A stretch of DNA of 62,310 nt from Chthoniobacterales bacterium (GCA_036569045.1 DATCRI010000086.1:1-62310); one strand, 5' to 3'. Shown: positions 16,909-26,843, numbered from the stretch's first letter. The notes: a model not told the origin generated them from the sequence alone. Made by a program: numbers and translations.

Positions 16909-17863
16909 ACAACACCTTCAAAAATTTTTCCTCCGCGTCCTTCAATGGACCCGCCATGCGAGCGCCGGACGCGAGGGCATGACCGCCGCCACCGAAGACG
17001 CCGCAGACTTTGCAGACATCGACCCGCGGATCCTTCGAGCGGGAACTCACGCGAACCTTGCCGCCCTCGAGTTCCTCGAAAAATACGGCTGCGACGACGG
17101 AGTCCACCGAGCGCAGGTGATCGATGATGCCTTCGTTGTCCTCGGGCAGCACCCCGAGCCGCGCGACGTCATCCTGCGTGAGCGAGAAGCTCACCACGCG
17201 GCCGTCTTCACTGAACTTCGCGTCGTTCAACGCATGGCGCAGCAGTTCGAGCCGGCGACGCGGCTGGCTGTCATACATCGCCTGCGAAAGCGCACCGACA
17301 TTGACTCCGGCCTCGATCAACTCCGCGCCCACGCGGTAGGTCGTCGCGGTGGTGCTGGGATATTGGAACGAGCCCGTGTCCGTCGAAATGGCTGCAAAGA
17401 GATTGGCCGCAATCGCGGGGGTGATTTCCGCGCCGATCTCCTTGAGAAATTCGAAGACGATCTGTCCCGTCGCCGGGGAACTGCTGTCGATGTAATTCAC
17501 CGCGCCGTAGCGACCATTGCTGATGTGGTGGTCGATGTTGACGAAGAGCGCAGGCTCCTCGATGGCGTCGAGCACCGTGCCGAGGCGATTCTTCACCGAG
17601 GTGTCGAGCGCGACGAATGCGTCGAACTTCCGGCCGGCGCCCTCGGGTTTCGAGACGAGGTCGGCCTCGGGCAGATAGCGAAACTTGTCGAGCATGCCGT
17701 CCTCGTTCCAGGCGGTGACTTCCTTGCCCAGGCTTTTCAACCAGAGGGCGAAGGCGATGGTGGAGCCGAGGGCGTCGCCATCGGGCCGCAGGTGGCTGGC
17801 GACCAGCACGGTGCGCGCCGGTTCCAGGGCGGCGGCGATTTCCCTAAACGTGGGGTTCTTCAT
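16883..17863 (-). CDS. nrnA: DHH/DHHA1 phosphoesterase (NrnA-type oligoribonuclease/pAp phosphatase)
   Basis: 326 residues. DHH-family metal motifs are LRPDGDALGS, the aspartate in FVALDTS, and IDHH in VNIDHHISNG. The DHHA1 domain ends with the substrate-binding FGGGGHALASGA. NrnA-type enzymes degrade short oligoribonucleotides and dephosphorylate pAp. The ATG at 17863 is chosen because it gives MKNPTFREIAAAL; the in-frame ATG 42 bases upstream lies well inside rbfA. It overlaps rbfA by 20 bases. Confidence 0.93.
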   Translation of the reverse strand: MKNPTFREIAAALEPARTVLVASHLRPDGDALGSTIAFALWLKSLGKEVTAWNEDGMLDKFRYLPEADLVSKPEGAGRKFDAFVALDTSVKNRLGTVLDAIEEPALFVNIDHHISNGRYGAVNYIDSSSPATGQIVFEFLKEIGAEITPAIAANLFAAISTDTGSFQYPSTTATTYRVGAELIEAGVNVGALSQAMYDSQPRRRLELLRHALNDAKFSEDGRVVSFSLTQDDVARLGVLPEDNEGIIDHLRSVDSVVAAVFFEELEGGKVRVSSRSKDPRVDVCKVCGVFGGGGHALASGARMAGPLKDAEEKFLKVLCDEVGRID

Positions 17864-18224
17864 CAGAGGGTTTGGCGGGCTGGTCGGGAATGAGGCCAAG
17901 CTCATTCATGATCGAGATCACGCGGGTGCCGCGCTCGAGAGCCTCGTCGAGTTTGAAATTCAGATGCGGGGTGTGCTTCATCACGATCCGCTTGGCGAGC
18001 TCGCTCTGGAGCATCGCCCGGCTTTTCGTGAGGGTTTCGATCGCCTCGCGGCGCTGGTTGTCGTTCCCGATCACCCCCATGAAAACATGCGCCTGCTTGA
18101 GGTCGGGCGTGATGTCCACGCCGCTCACGGTCACGAGCGGCGAGGAAAACTTCAGCTCGCGCCCCATGATGACACCAAGCTCGCGCTTGAGCACTTCGCA
18201 GACTCGTTCGAGGCGATATTTCAT
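17844..18224 (-). CDS. rbfA: Ribosome-binding factor A
   Basis: A 126-residue 30S maturation factor that binds near the 16S 5' helix. Recognisable features are the N-terminal RVCEVLKRELGVIM, the VTVSGVDITPDLKQAHVFM strand-turn, and the C-terminal KRIVMKHTPHLNFKLDE. The start at 18224 gives MKYRLERV; longer reading upstream enters an 80-base spacer after infB. Its order in infB-rbfA-nrnA-truB is the conserved one. Confidence 0.96.
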   Translation of the reverse strand: MKYRLERVCEVLKRELGVIMGRELKFSSPLVTVSGVDITPDLKQAHVFMGVIGNDNQRREAIETLTKSRAMLQSELAKRIVMKHTPHLNFKLDEALERGTRVISIMNELGLIPDQPAKPSDEEPHV

Positions 18225-18304
18225 AAGGAAACTTTCATCACGGACCGCCCGGATGGCACGGATAAATTCATCCGGGCGCCTCCGGGAGCCGCGTGGATTC
18301 TGGA

Positions 18305-20449
18305 TCAGAGCGTCTGCGCGAACTTCTCGAGAGTGTAGGCCTCGATAATGTCGCCGACCTCGTAGTCGTTGAAATCGCCAAGCTTGATGCCGCATTCGAG
18401 GCCGGCACGCACTTCCTTGACCTCGTCCTGGAAGCGGCGAAGCGTCGCGAGGCCGCCGTCGTAGATCGGCTGGCGCTTGCGGAGCACGCGGGCGCGGGCG
18501 TTGCGCGGGATGCGGCCGTCGAGCACGACGCAACCGCCGACCTTGCCCTTGGTCAGGTCGAACACCTGTTTGACCTCGGCATGTCCGACAATGCTCTCGC
18601 GCGTCTCCGGATCGAGCAGACCCGCCATGGCTTCCTTCACCTGGTCGAGCAATTCGTAGATGATGCTGTAGAGCTTGATCTGCACGCCCTCCCGCTTCGC
18701 CGCAGGCGAGGCGCTCGCCTCGACCTTGACGCCAAAGCCGATGATGACGGCATCCGAGGCACTCGCGAGAAGCACGTCGGACTCCGTGATCGGACCGACC
18801 GCGGAATGGAGAATCTCGAGCGTGATCTTCTTGCTCTTGATCTCGCCGAGCGAGTTGACGAGGGCTTCCAGCGAGCCCTGCACATCGGCCTTGAGCACGA
18901 TCTGGAAACTCTTCTTCTGCTCGGCGGCAAGGGTCTCGAACAGATTTTCGAGGCGGGTGCGCTTCGGCGCCGTGAGCTTCTGCGTGCGCAGGGCTTCGAG
19001 ACGCTCTTCGCTGAGCGTGCGAGCGTCGCGTTCGCTGGCCATGACGACGAGTTCGTCACCGGCGTGGGGCAATCCGCTGAAGCCGAGCACGTTCACGGGC
19101 GTGGCCGGGCCGGCTTCCTTCACGGGCTTGCCGAGATCGTTGATGAGCTGCTTGACCTTGCCGCCGTAGTTACCGCAGATGAACGCCTGCCCGACCTTGA
19201 GCGTGCCGGTATTCACGATGACGGTGGCGGTCGGACCGCGACCGGCCTCGACCTGCGCCTCGATGACCGTGCAACGCGCGTCGTCGCCGGGATTCGCCTT
19301 CAGTTCGAGCACTTCGGCCTGAAGCATCATGTTCTCGAGCAGGTTATCGATACCGATGCCCTTGGTCGCAGAAACCTCGCAGCAAATCGTGTCGCCGCCC
19401 CAGTCTTCGGGAACGAGGCCCTGCTCCTGGAGCTGGGCTTTCACGCGATCGACGTTCGCCCCGGGCAGATCGACCTTGTTGATCGCGACCATGATCGTCA
19501 CTTTCGCGGCCTTGGCGTGATTGATTGCCTCGATCGTCTGAGGCATGAGGCCGTCATCCGCCGCCACGACGAGCACGACGATGTCCGTCACGTTCGCGCC
19601 GCGGGCGCGCATCGACGTGAAGGCCGCGTGGCCCGGCGTGTCGAGGAAGGTGATGCTACTGTCGCCGTGCTTCACGCTGTAGGCGCCGATATGCTGAGTG
19701 ATGCCCCCCGCTTCGCCGGCCGCCACGCGGGCTTTGCGGATCGCGTCGAGCAGGGACGTTTTGCCGTGGTCGACGTGCCCCATCATCGTGATGATTGGCG
19801 GACGGAGCTGAAGTTCGGCCGGCTTGACCTGCGCAGCCGCCTTCTTCGGCGGCTCGACGACGACAGGCTTCATCGTATGAACGCCCTCGCCCGTCTTGCG
19901 CTTCTCGCGCTCGAAAATGGCGCCGTGCTTTTCGCAGACCTTCGCGGCGACATCCGGCTCGATCGACTGATTGATCGACGCGAAAATGTTCAGTTCCATC
20001 AGGTCGGCGATCAGCTGGAACGGTTTGAGTTCCAGATGCGTCGCGAGATCCTTGACGATGATCGGAGGCTTGATGTGGATGACCTTGCGGGTGTCGACAG
20101 GCTCCTCCGCGACGGGCTCGGGAACGGCCTCGACGGCGGCCGGGGCCACCTCGGCAACCGGCTGAGGCGCCGGCTCCTCGACCTTCGGCGCAGGCGCCGA
20201 GATCTTGCTGATCGGAGGGAGAAAGGACTTGGTCTTGCGTTCGCCGTCAGCGTCAGTCGCCCGAACTTTTTTGACCTTGGGCTCGATCAACGAGAGCGCC
20301 TCCGCCGGCGGCTTGGGCGGAACGGGCGCGGCCGCCGGCTCAGCGGAGACGGAGGGTTTGGAGCGGGCGGACGAGGATCCCCCCGCCGGACCGCGGGACT
20401 TGGCGGCCGACTTCGATTCGGTCTTGGAGTTGCTGACTTTGGATGGCAT
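18305..20449 (-). CDS. infB: Translation initiation factor IF-2
   Basis: 714 residues. A low-complexity Pro/Ala/Lys-rich N-terminus (1-120) is followed by an IF2-N-like domain and then the GTPase. G1 is GHVDHGKT (224-231), G3 is DTPGH and G4 is NKVD. IF2-specific domains II-IV include [12 protein letters not shown] and the C-terminal fMet-tRNA-binding region. It recruits initiator tRNA to the 30S subunit. It follows nusA by 39 bases. The N-terminal region is short compared with E. coli IF2. Confidence 0.98.
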   Translation of the reverse strand: MPSKVSNSKTESKSAAKSRGPAGGSSSARSKPSVSAEPAAAPVPPKPPAEALSLIEPKVKKVRATDADGERKTKSFLPPISKISAPAPKVEEPAPQPVAEVAPAAVEAVPEPVAEEPVDTRKVIHIKPPIIVKDLATHLELKPFQLIADLMELNIFASINQSIEPDVAAKVCEKHGAIFEREKRKTGEGVHTMKPVVVEPPKKAAAQVKPAELQLRPPIITMMGHVDHGKTSLLDAIRKARVAAGEAGGITQHIGAYSVKHGDSSITFLDTPGHAAFTSMRARGANVTDIVVLVVAADDGLMPQTIEAINHAKAAKVTIMVAINKVDLPGANVDRVKAQLQEQGLVPEDWGGDTICCEVSATKGIGIDNLLENMMLQAEVLELKANPGDDARCTVIEAQVEAGRGPTATVIVNTGTLKVGQAFICGNYGGKVKQLINDLGKPVKEAGPATPVNVLGFSGLPHAGDELVVMASERDARTLSEERLEALRTQKLTAPKRTRLENLFETLAAEQKKSFQIVLKADVQGSLEALVNSLGEIKSKKITLEILHSAVGPITESDVLLASASDAVIIGFGVKVEASASPAAKREGVQIKLYSIIYELLDQVKEAMAGLLDPETRESIVGHAEVKQVFDLTKGKVGGCVVLDGRIPRNARARVLRKRQPIYDGGLATLRRFQDEVKEVRAGLECGIKLGDFNDYEVGDIIEAYTLEKFAQTL

Positions 20450-20488
20450 TGAAATTCGACTGGAGCGGCCGCGTTCTCATGACGCGGA

Positions 20489-21751
20489 CTAGGCTACGGC
20501 GCTGGGGCCGGCGGCGTGGGCCTTGGCGGCCTCGAGGATACGCTCGGCGGTCTCGAGATCGCACTCGAGCACGCCTGCGATATCGTCCGCTCCGCAGAGC
20601 ACGATCACTTCGATGGCGTTCATTCCGCTCTTGGTGAGCAGGTCGGCCTGCTCCTGGTTGATGCCGAGCTGGTCGGCGAGCGAGTGAGCGGCGTGAGCCT
20701 TCTGATTTTCAAAGGCCTCTTCCTTGCTCTTGTCCTCGTTGATATCGATGTCCCACCCGGTGAGCTTCGCGGTGAGGCGGGCGTTCTGACCACGGCGGCC
20801 AATCGCCTGAGAAAGTTCGTCCTTGCTGACGGTCACGGCGATCTTCTTGTTCGCGGTGTCGAGCGTGATGCTGTGAATTTTTGCGGGCTTGAGGGCCTCC
20901 TTCACGAGTTCCTGCGGATCCGCATGCCAGCGAATGATGTCCACCTTCTCGTTGTTGAGCTCGCGGACGATATTCTTCACGCGAGCCCCGCGCATGCCGA
21001 CGCACGCGCCGACAGGATCGACCTTGTCGTCGGAGCTGTGAACCGCGACCTTGGTGCGCGCCCCGGCCTCGCGGGCGATCGCCTTGAGTTCCACGGTGCG
21101 ATCACCGATTTCACTGACCTCGACCTCGAACAGGCGACGGACGAAATTCGGATGGCTGCGAGACAGAATGATCTCCGGGCCGCGGGCGCCGTTGGCGACC
21201 TCGACGACGTAGGCGCGGATGCGATCGCCGACGCTGTATTCCTCGGTCGGAACGCGCTCACGCGAAGGCATCGTCGCCTCGAAACGGCCGAGGTCGATGA
21301 TCACGTCGGAACGCTCGAAACGGCGCACCGTTCCGCTCACGATCTCGCCGGCGCGATCCTTGAACTCCTCGTAGATCATGTCCTTCTCGATCTGACGAAT
21401 GCGCTGCATGATCGCCTGGCGGGCAGTCTGCGCGGCAATCCGGCCGAAATCCTTCGGCGTCACTTCGATCTCGATCTCATCGCCGATCTGCACATCCGGA
21501 TTCACCTGGCGAGCCTTGGCCAGCGTGATCTCGTCATGCATGTTCGTGACCTTCTCCACGACCAGAGGCTTCGCAAACGCGCGGATGTCGCCGGTCTTGG
21601 AATTGATGTCGATGCGCAACTCACGCGCCATGGAGAACGTCTTTTTCGACGCAGTCAGCAGGGCGCCGGAAATGGCCTCGACGAGGACGTCGCGGCTGAT
21701 TCCTCTTTCGCGCTCGAGGTAATCGAGCATGGTGAGCATTTCGGCGTTCAT
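20489..21751 (-). CDS. nusA: Transcription termination/antitermination factor NusA
   Basis: 420 residues: an N-terminal RNA-polymerase-binding domain, an S1 domain (about 130-200, beginning GEIVSGTVRRFERSDVIIDL), two KH domains with GACVGMRGARVKNIV and QAIGRRGQNARLTAKLTGW, and a C-terminal helical tail. It modulates pausing and termination. It is the first gene of the translation cluster here; the usual upstream rimP is absent and ylxR is not found between nusA and infB. The gap to nth is 131 bases and must hold both divergent promoters. Confidence 0.97.
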   Translation of the reverse strand: MNAEMLTMLDYLERERGISRDVLVEAISGALLTASKKTFSMARELRIDINSKTGDIRAFAKPLVVEKVTNMHDEITLAKARQVNPDVQIGDEIEIEVTPKDFGRIAAQTARQAIMQRIRQIEKDMIYEEFKDRAGEIVSGTVRRFERSDVIIDLGRFEATMPSRERVPTEEYSVGDRIRAYVVEVANGARGPEIILSRSHPNFVRRLFEVEVSEIGDRTVELKAIAREAGARTKVAVHSSDDKVDPVGACVGMRGARVKNIVRELNNEKVDIIRWHADPQELVKEALKPAKIHSITLDTANKKIAVTVSKDELSQAIGRRGQNARLTAKLTGWDIDINEDKSKEEAFENQKAHAAHSLADQLGINQEQADLLTKSGMNAIEVIVLCGADDIAGVLECDLETAERILEAAKAHAAGPSAVA

Positions 21752-21826
21752 ACGGAATTGATGTAAAGTCGTGGGAAAGTCGGAGCCTTGCGGCGGAACT
21801 GGAAACTATGCAGGACAGAAACAGAT

Positions 21827-21846
21827 CGGTCAAGTCCGCTTGACCG
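21827..21846. promoter_or_regulatory. Perfect hairpin/dyad in the nusA-nth divergent gap
   Basis: CGGTCAAG at 21827-21834 and CTTGACCG at 21839-21846 form a perfect eight-base inverted repeat around the four-base loop TCCG. There is no following T-run, so it is not an intrinsic terminator. It lies 37 bases before the nth ATG and 76 bases before the nusA ATG. It could be an operator or part of the 5' leader of nth. Confidence 0.45.
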
Positions 21847-21882
21847 CACGCGCCGGGCCCCGTAGGCAGAGCGATTCGTCCG

Positions 21883-22518
21883 ATGACCCGATCCCAGCGC
21901 GCCACCGAACTCGTCCGTCGACTCCCGGAAATCTATCCCGGCGCGCACTGCGAACTCACGTTCACGAACCCGCTGGAACTCCTCGTCGCCACAATCCTCT
22001 CCGCCCAGTGCACGGACAAGCGGGTCAACCTGGTCACCCCTGCCCTCTTCGCCCGTTGCCGCTCGGCTGCCGATTTCGCGGCCATTCCCCTCGAGGATCT
22101 CGAGGCCCTGATTCGGAGCACCGGATTTTATCGCAACAAGGCGCTCTCGATTCGGGGAGCCGCCTCCGCGATCGTCGAAAAACACGCCGGAAAGGTTCCC
22201 CGCACCATGCAGGAACTCATCGCCCTCCCCGGCGTCGGTCGAAAAACCGCCAACGTCGTGCTGGGCAACGCCTTCGGGATCAACGACGGCGTGGTCGTCG
22301 ATACCCATGTCGGCCGGCTGTCGCGTCGGCTCGGCCTCACGAGGGAAACCGATGCCGTGAAAGTGGAGACGCAGCTGGTGCGCCTCATCCCGCGCGCGGT
22401 GTGGACCGATTTCAGCCACTGGCTGATCTTCCACGGCCGGCGGCGCTGCACCGCCCGGAACCCGGACTGCGCCGCCTGTGAACTCTCCGACCTCTGCCCC
22501 AGCGCCTTTCGCGTTTAG
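21883..22518 (+). CDS. nth: Endonuclease III (DNA glycosylase/AP lyase)
   Basis: Removes oxidised pyrimidines in base-excision repair. The helix-hairpin-helix ELIALPGVGRKTANVV carries the catalytic Lys, and VVDTHVGRLSRRLGL supplies the catalytic Asp. The C-terminal [4Fe-4S] loop has cysteines spaced C-x6-C-x2-C-x5-C (from CTARNPDC on), exactly the family pattern. 211 residues is standard. It is a single-gene unit divergent from nusA. Confidence 0.97.
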   Translation: MTRSQRATELVRRLPEIYPGAHCELTFTNPLELLVATILSAQCTDKRVNLVTPALFARCRSAADFAAIPLEDLEALIRSTGFYRNKALSIRGAASAIVEKHAGKVPRTMQELIALPGVGRKTANVVLGNAFGINDGVVVDTHVGRLSRRLGLTRETDAVKVETQLVRLIPRAVWTDFSHWLIFHGRRRCTARNPDCAACELSDLCPSAFRV

Positions 22519-22535
22519 CGCTTAAGAAAGACGCG

Positions 22536-22994
22536 TCAGGATTTCGGGACGGACTTCTTGATCCAGTCGATCATCGCCTCCGGGCCACCCGGAAGATAAC
22601 CGACATGGCGGGCGATCTCTTTGCCGCGCCCATCGATCAGGACCAACGTAGGAAATCCCTCGACGCCAAATTTTGCAGCGAGTTCCTCATTCTGCTTTTT
22701 CACCGAGGCCGCCTGGGCCTTCCCCTGCGGAAAATCCACTTCGAGCAAAACGAGGTTATCCTTCGCAAATGCGGCGAATTCCGACTTGGAAAAAGTGTCT
22801 TCTCCCAGGCGGATGCACCATGTGCACCAGTCCGAGCCCGTGAAATCCGCAAGAATGGGCTTGTTCGCGGCCTTGGCCTCTTTCAGGGCCGCTTGGTAGT
22901 CGGTCGACCAACTCGCTCCTTCGGCTGCCTGAACGGCTCCCGTGACGGTGAAAATGGCGAGAGCGGCGAGGAGGGAGAGTGAGCGTTTCATCAT
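22536..22994 (-). CDS. Exported thioredoxin-like protein
   Basis: 152 residues. The N-terminal signal peptide (about 1-23, ending VQAAEG) is followed by a thioredoxin fold with the redox motif GSDWCTWC and the cis-Pro segment VEGFPTLVLID. This resembles the thioredoxin_7/DsbD-gamma-like group of periplasmic thiol proteins. The start is set at the first of two adjacent ATGs (22994 or 22991), with a GAGGAT sequence upstream. It is the last gene of a long minus-strand run, 46 bases after tsaD. Confidence 0.88.
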   Translation of the reverse strand: MMKRSLSLLAALAIFTVTGAVQAAEGASWSTDYQAALKEAKAANKPILADFTGSDWCTWCIRLGEDTFSKSEFAAFAKDNLVLLEVDFPQGKAQAASVKKQNEELAAKFGVEGFPTLVLIDGRGKEIARHVGYLPGGPEAMIDWIKKSVPKS

Positions 22995-23040
22995 GCGCCG
23001 TTGGACATCCTCGCTGGCGCCGACGTTCAATCTGCGCCCG

Positions 23041-24054
23041 TCAGGCGGCCATACGGCCAAAGGTTGCCAGGTCGATTGCCGGCGACACATCGGCGTTGAG
23101 CTGACTCACCGCTTCCGTCCGGGCGAACCGCAGCGCGGCCACATACGCGATCATTGCCGCGTTGTCCGTGCGCAACTCGCGTGGCGCCAGCTGCACGGTC
23201 AATCCCACCTGATCGGCCCGAGTCTGCATCATTTCCTGAAGGCGTCGATTGGAACTTACCCCGCCACTCAACGCGACCACCTTGCGCCCGCTTTCGAGCG
23301 CCGCCGTCACGGTTTTTTCGACCAGCACGTCGAGCACCGCCGATTGGAAGGACGCGCACACATCGGGTAGCGAAACCGACTCGCGGTCGAGGAGATACCG
23401 CACCGCCGTTTTCAGGCCGCTGAAACTGAATCGAAAGTCTCCGGAATGCAGCATGCCCCGGGGAAGATCGTAGCGGGTCGCGTCTCCATCGCGCGCAAGT
23501 CGCTCGATTTCCACCCCGCCCGGATATCCAAGTCCGAGCAATTTCGCGACCTTGTCGAAAGCCTCGCCGGCCGCGTCGTCGAGCGTCGTGCCCAGCACTC
23601 GGCAATCGCCGAATCCCGCCACATCGACCAGAAGAGTATGCCCCCCGCTCACGACCAGCCCGAGATGGGGCGGCACTTCCTCCTCACCAAAGAATGGCGA
23701 GAACAAATGGCCCTCGACGTGATTGATCGCCAGAAACGGCCGATTCCGACCGATCGCCAGCGCTTTCGCGTGCGCCATTCCCACGAGAAGCGCCGTGGGC
23801 AATCCGGGTCCGGACGTCGCCGCAAACGCGTCGATCTCCTCGATACCAACGCCCGCCCGGTCGAGCGCCCCACGCACAATTTCCGGCAACGCGGCGAGAT
23901 GATTGCGCGAGGCCACCTCGGGCACGACTCCGCCATATTGCGCGTGCAGCGAGGCCTGCGACCACACCTCGCTCGCGAGGAGCTCATCCCTGCCCCGCAA
24001 CACGGCGGCCGCCGTCTCGTCGCACGACGTTTCGATCGCAAGAATCAAAGCCAT
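23041..24054 (-). CDS. tsaD: tRNA N6-adenosine threonylcarbamoyltransferase
   Basis: Catalytic subunit of t6A37 synthesis. The start MALILAIETSCDETAAAVL is the family N-terminus; longer in-frame reading upstream lacks family features. Metal ligands His112 and His116 are in INHVEGH, VVSGGHT follows, and the C-terminal ALSGGVSSNRRLQ and RTDNAAMIAY are present. 337 residues is standard. Partners tsaE and tsaB are at the left edge of the window, not adjacent. It is five bases downstream of the S41 protease gene. Confidence 0.97.
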   Translation of the reverse strand: MALILAIETSCDETAAAVLRGRDELLASEVWSQASLHAQYGGVVPEVASRNHLAALPEIVRGALDRAGVGIEEIDAFAATSGPGLPTALLVGMAHAKALAIGRNRPFLAINHVEGHLFSPFFGEEEVPPHLGLVVSGGHTLLVDVAGFGDCRVLGTTLDDAAGEAFDKVAKLLGLGYPGGVEIERLARDGDATRYDLPRGMLHSGDFRFSFSGLKTAVRYLLDRESVSLPDVCASFQSAVLDVLVEKTVTAALESGRKVVALSGGVSSNRRLQEMMQTRADQVGLTVQLAPRELRTDNAAMIAYVAALRFARTEAVSQLNADVSPAIDLATFGRMAA

Positions 24055-24059
24055 CCGGA

Positions 24060-25364
24060 TCAGCCCTTGTTCGGAGAGCCCGTGGCGCGGCCCGTGTAGA
24101 GCAGCACGCCCGTCAGCGCGTCGACCGCGCGATCCAGCTGCGGATCCTGCACGCGGTTCTTGTCCTGCGCCACCCCGGGCATGTCCTTGCGGCGGCGGCT
24201 TTGGTAAAGCTGCGCCTCTTCCTCGAGCGTCAGCGCGCACCGAATGTCGGGCGTCACGCCATGCTCGTGAATCGGCCGTCGGCTCGGCGTGAAATACTTC
24301 GCCGTCGTGAATCGCATCGCCGAGCCATCCGGCAACGACACCACGCTCTGCACCGAGCCTTTGCCAAACGTCGTTTCCCCGACGAGAATGGCGCGGCGCA
24401 GGTCCTTGAGGGCTCCCGCCACGATTTCCGAGCCACTCGCACTGGAGCCATTGATGAGGATCGCGAGCGGGTATTTCCGCGGGCCGCCCTTCACCTCGCG
24501 CGTTGTGTATTCGCGCGCCGGCGAGCGCCCCTCGGTCGAGACGACCTTCGTATTCGGCGGCAAAAATTCCGAGCATACATCCACCGCGCTGCCGAGCAGC
24601 CCGCCGGGATTGAACCGCAGATCCAGCACCAGCGCCTCCATGCCCTGCTTTTCGAGCTTCCCGAGAGCGGCGTCGAGTTCCGCTGCGGTCGGCTCGTTGA
24701 ACTGCGTCAGCCGCAGGTAGCCAATCTTGCGCGCGCTGCCGCTGGTCGACGGCAGGATCATCGCATCGACGACGCTCGGCACCTTGATCACCGCGCGAGC
24801 GATCGTGAATTCCTTCAGCTCATTCGTCACGGGCCTCGAAATCGTCAGCGTCACTTTTTCGCCCGCCTCGCCGCGCAGCATGTCCACCGCGTCCGACATC
24901 GACATGCGGTCGGTCGCCGTGCCGTTGATCTTTCGAATCTGGTCGCCGGGCTGCAACCCCGCTTCGAAGCCCGGCGTGCCCTCGGCGACGCCGATGAGCG
25001 TCAGCAGGCCATCCTTCGTCGTCACGGTTACACCAAGTCCGCCAAACTCGCTCTTCGTATCCTCCTGCATCCCCTTGAAGTCCCGGGGATCCATGAAGGC
25101 GCTGTGCGGATCGAGCTCCGACAACATTCCCCGCAGCGCGCTGTAGGTGAGCTCGCGAAACGAGATCTTCTTGTCGTTCACGTAATCCTGCCGGATCAGC
25201 TGCATCGCCCGCGCGAGCACGTGCATGTTTTCGTAGGGAGAATCCTCGCCGCTCTTCGGGTCCGCCCCCAGCGGCTGCTCCGCGGAATCGTCCTGCGCGT
25301 GCAAAATTCCCGGTCCCCAACCGACGACCAGTCCGCACAGAATCGCGACAAATGCCTGCTTCAT
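24060..25364 (-). CDS. Carboxy-terminal processing protease (S41 family, PDZ)
   Basis: 434 residues. The signal peptide (1-23, ending LHAQ) exports it to the periplasm. A PDZ domain (about 105-190, with FGGLGVTVTT and PGFEAGLQPGDQIRKING) precedes the S41 catalytic core. The catalytic dyad is Ser310 in NGSSASGSEI and Lys335 in TTFGKGSVQ, with the 25-residue spacing seen in Tsp/CtpA. It probably trims periplasmic or lipoprotein substrates. Its start overlaps birA by ATGA. Confidence 0.95.
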   Translation of the reverse strand: MKQAFVAILCGLVVGWGPGILHAQDDSAEQPLGADPKSGEDSPYENMHVLARAMQLIRQDYVNDKKISFRELTYSALRGMLSELDPHSAFMDPRDFKGMQEDTKSEFGGLGVTVTTKDGLLTLIGVAEGTPGFEAGLQPGDQIRKINGTATDRMSMSDAVDMLRGEAGEKVTLTISRPVTNELKEFTIARAVIKVPSVVDAMILPSTSGSARKIGYLRLTQFNEPTAAELDAALGKLEKQGMEALVLDLRFNPGGLLGSAVDVCSEFLPPNTKVVSTEGRSPAREYTTREVKGGPRKYPLAILINGSSASGSEIVAGALKDLRRAILVGETTFGKGSVQSVVSLPDGSAMRFTTAKYFTPSRRPIHEHGVTPDIRCALTLEEEAQLYQSRRRKDMPGVAQDKNRVQDPQLDRAVDALTGVLLYTGRATGSPNKG

Positions 25365-26029
25365 GGCCGGAAACTAGCACAAACCGCCGGCCGCGAAAGC
25401 GCCGCGTAGGTATCGAGAATCCCGGCGTCGGGCTCCTTCGCGGGATCGTAGACGGAAGCAATTTCCGCCAGCACCGCCGCAGCCACGAGATCACGATCCC
25501 ATGTCCTCCCGCCCTCGATCGCCAGCGAAGTCGCACTGGTTTGCAATTCCAGCGGAAAATCGCCGGCCGCGTGGTTCACGTTGATCCCGATCCCCACCCC
25601 GACGAACACCTCCCGCCCCGTGCGCGCCTCGCTCAGGATTCCCGCCAGCTTTCGCCCCGCGCAGAACACGTCGTTCGGCGCCTTGAGCCGAATTTCGAGC
25701 CCCGTGTGCGCCGCGAGCGCGCGCACCGTTGCCACCGCGATCAACGGAGTCATTTGCGCGAGATTCGCGACCGGCCAGCGCGGCCGCAACAACAGCGAAA
25801 ACCAAAGCCCGAGGCCGGGCCGCGAATCCCATCGCCGACCGAACTGCCCCCGCCCGCGCGTCTGCGTCTCGGCAAAGACCGCCAGTCCCTCGGCTTCGCC
25901 GCCCTCCGCGGCGCGCAGCACGAGGTCGTTCGTCGACTCCGTTTCGCGAAACACCGACGCCCGCCAGAAGCCTCCCGCAGGCGCGATCCGGTCGCGATCC
26001 AGCAGCGCAAAATCCTCAGGCATCAGCAA
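25361..26029 (-). CDS. birA: Biotin--[acetyl-CoA-carboxylase] ligase
   Basis: Transfers biotin via biotinyl-AMP to carboxyl-carrier proteins. Motifs: ETESTNDL, the biotin loop TRGRGQFGRRWDS, LKAPNDVFCAGRKLAGIL (KAPND where KWPND is usual), and GIGINVN. At 222 residues it has no N-terminal DNA-binding helix-turn-helix, so it is the non-repressor type. Starts at 26029 (MLMPEDF) or 26023 are both possible; either overlaps the nadC 3' end. Confidence 0.94.
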   Translation of the reverse strand: MLMPEDFALLDRDRIAPAGGFWRASVFRETESTNDLVLRAAEGGEAEGLAVFAETQTRGRGQFGRRWDSRPGLGLWFSLLLRPRWPVANLAQMTPLIAVATVRALAAHTGLEIRLKAPNDVFCAGRKLAGILSEARTGREVFVGVGIGINVNHAAGDFPLELQTSATSLAIEGGRTWDRDLVAAAVLAEIASVYDPAKEPDAGILDTYAALSRPAVCASFRP

Positions 26030-26843
26030 GCAACTCGAGCGACAGATCGAGCGCCGGCGCCGAGTGAGTCAGCGCGCCGATGGATACGAAATCCACGCCG
26101 GTTTCCGCCGCCGCGCGAATATTTTCCAAGGTGATGCCGCCGCTCGCCTCGAGCTGCACCCCGGTCGGCCGCAGGGCCACGGCTTCCCGCATCATCGCGG
26201 GCGGCATGTTGTCGAGCAGCACGACATCGATTCCCGGCGTTCTGAAAAATTCGCGCACCTGCTCCAGCGTATCGGCCTCGACTTCGACGCGCAGGCCGGC
26301 CGCCTTCGCCGCCGCGATTCCCGCCGCGAGCGCCGGCGCATTGAGACCGCCGGCGAGGTGATTGTCCTTCACCATCACCATGTCGTAGAGCCCCGCGCGG
26401 TGATTCGTTCCCCCGCCCGCTCGCACGGCATCCTTCTCGAGCAGGCGGAAGCCCGGCGTCGTCTTGCGCGTATCGAGCAGCCGACAATTCGTGCCCGCAA
26501 TGGCGTTCGCATACCGCCGCGTCTGCGTCGCAACGCCCGAAAGCCGTTGTAAAAAATTCAATGCCGTGCGCTCGCCGGTAAGGATGGACCCCAGCGAGCC
26601 TTCCACTCGCAACACTTCGGAGCCCGGCGCAAGCGCGGCGCCGTCCGCAAGCACGGCCTCCACCAAGAGGGCGGGATCGACGCGTCGGAAGACCTCGCCG
26701 GCAACCTCGATACCAGCAAGCACGCCAGCCTGCCTGGCAATGATCCGGGCGCGACCGCGTCGGGCGGAATCCGTAAAATGCCGCACCGTGACGTCGCCCG
26801 GTCCGATGTCCTCGCTCAATGCGAGATCGATAAGATCGCTCAT
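26016..26843 (-). CDS. nadC: Nicotinate-nucleotide pyrophosphorylase (carboxylating)
   Basis: Quinolinate phosphoribosyltransferase of de novo NAD synthesis. Motifs: LNFLQRLSGVATQT, DTRKTTPGFR with the active-site Arg and Lys residues, GGGTNHRAGLYDMVMVKDNH, and VEVEADTLEQ. The end SGGITLENIR...GVDFVSIGALTHS is the phosphate-binding region. 275 residues is the family norm. It overlaps birA by up to 14 bases and rnd by four. nadA and nadB are not nearby. Confidence 0.97.
   Translation of the reverse strand: MSDLIDLALSEDIGPGDVTVRHFTDSARRGRARIIARQAGVLAGIEVAGEVFRRVDPALLVEAVLADGAALAPGSEVLRVEGSLGSILTGERTALNFLQRLSGVATQTRRYANAIAGTNCRLLDTRKTTPGFRLLEKDAVRAGGGTNHRAGLYDMVMVKDNHLAGGLNAPALAAGIAAAKAAGLRVEVEADTLEQVREFFRTPGIDVVLLDNMPPAMMREAVALRPTGVQLEASGGITLENIRAAAETGVDFVSIGALTHSAPALDLSLELLADA

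Noticed and set aside
18293-20452. 719-codon plus-strand frame opposite infB
   Set aside because: Antisense shadow of IF-2; Leu/Arg/Asp-rich composition and no signature.
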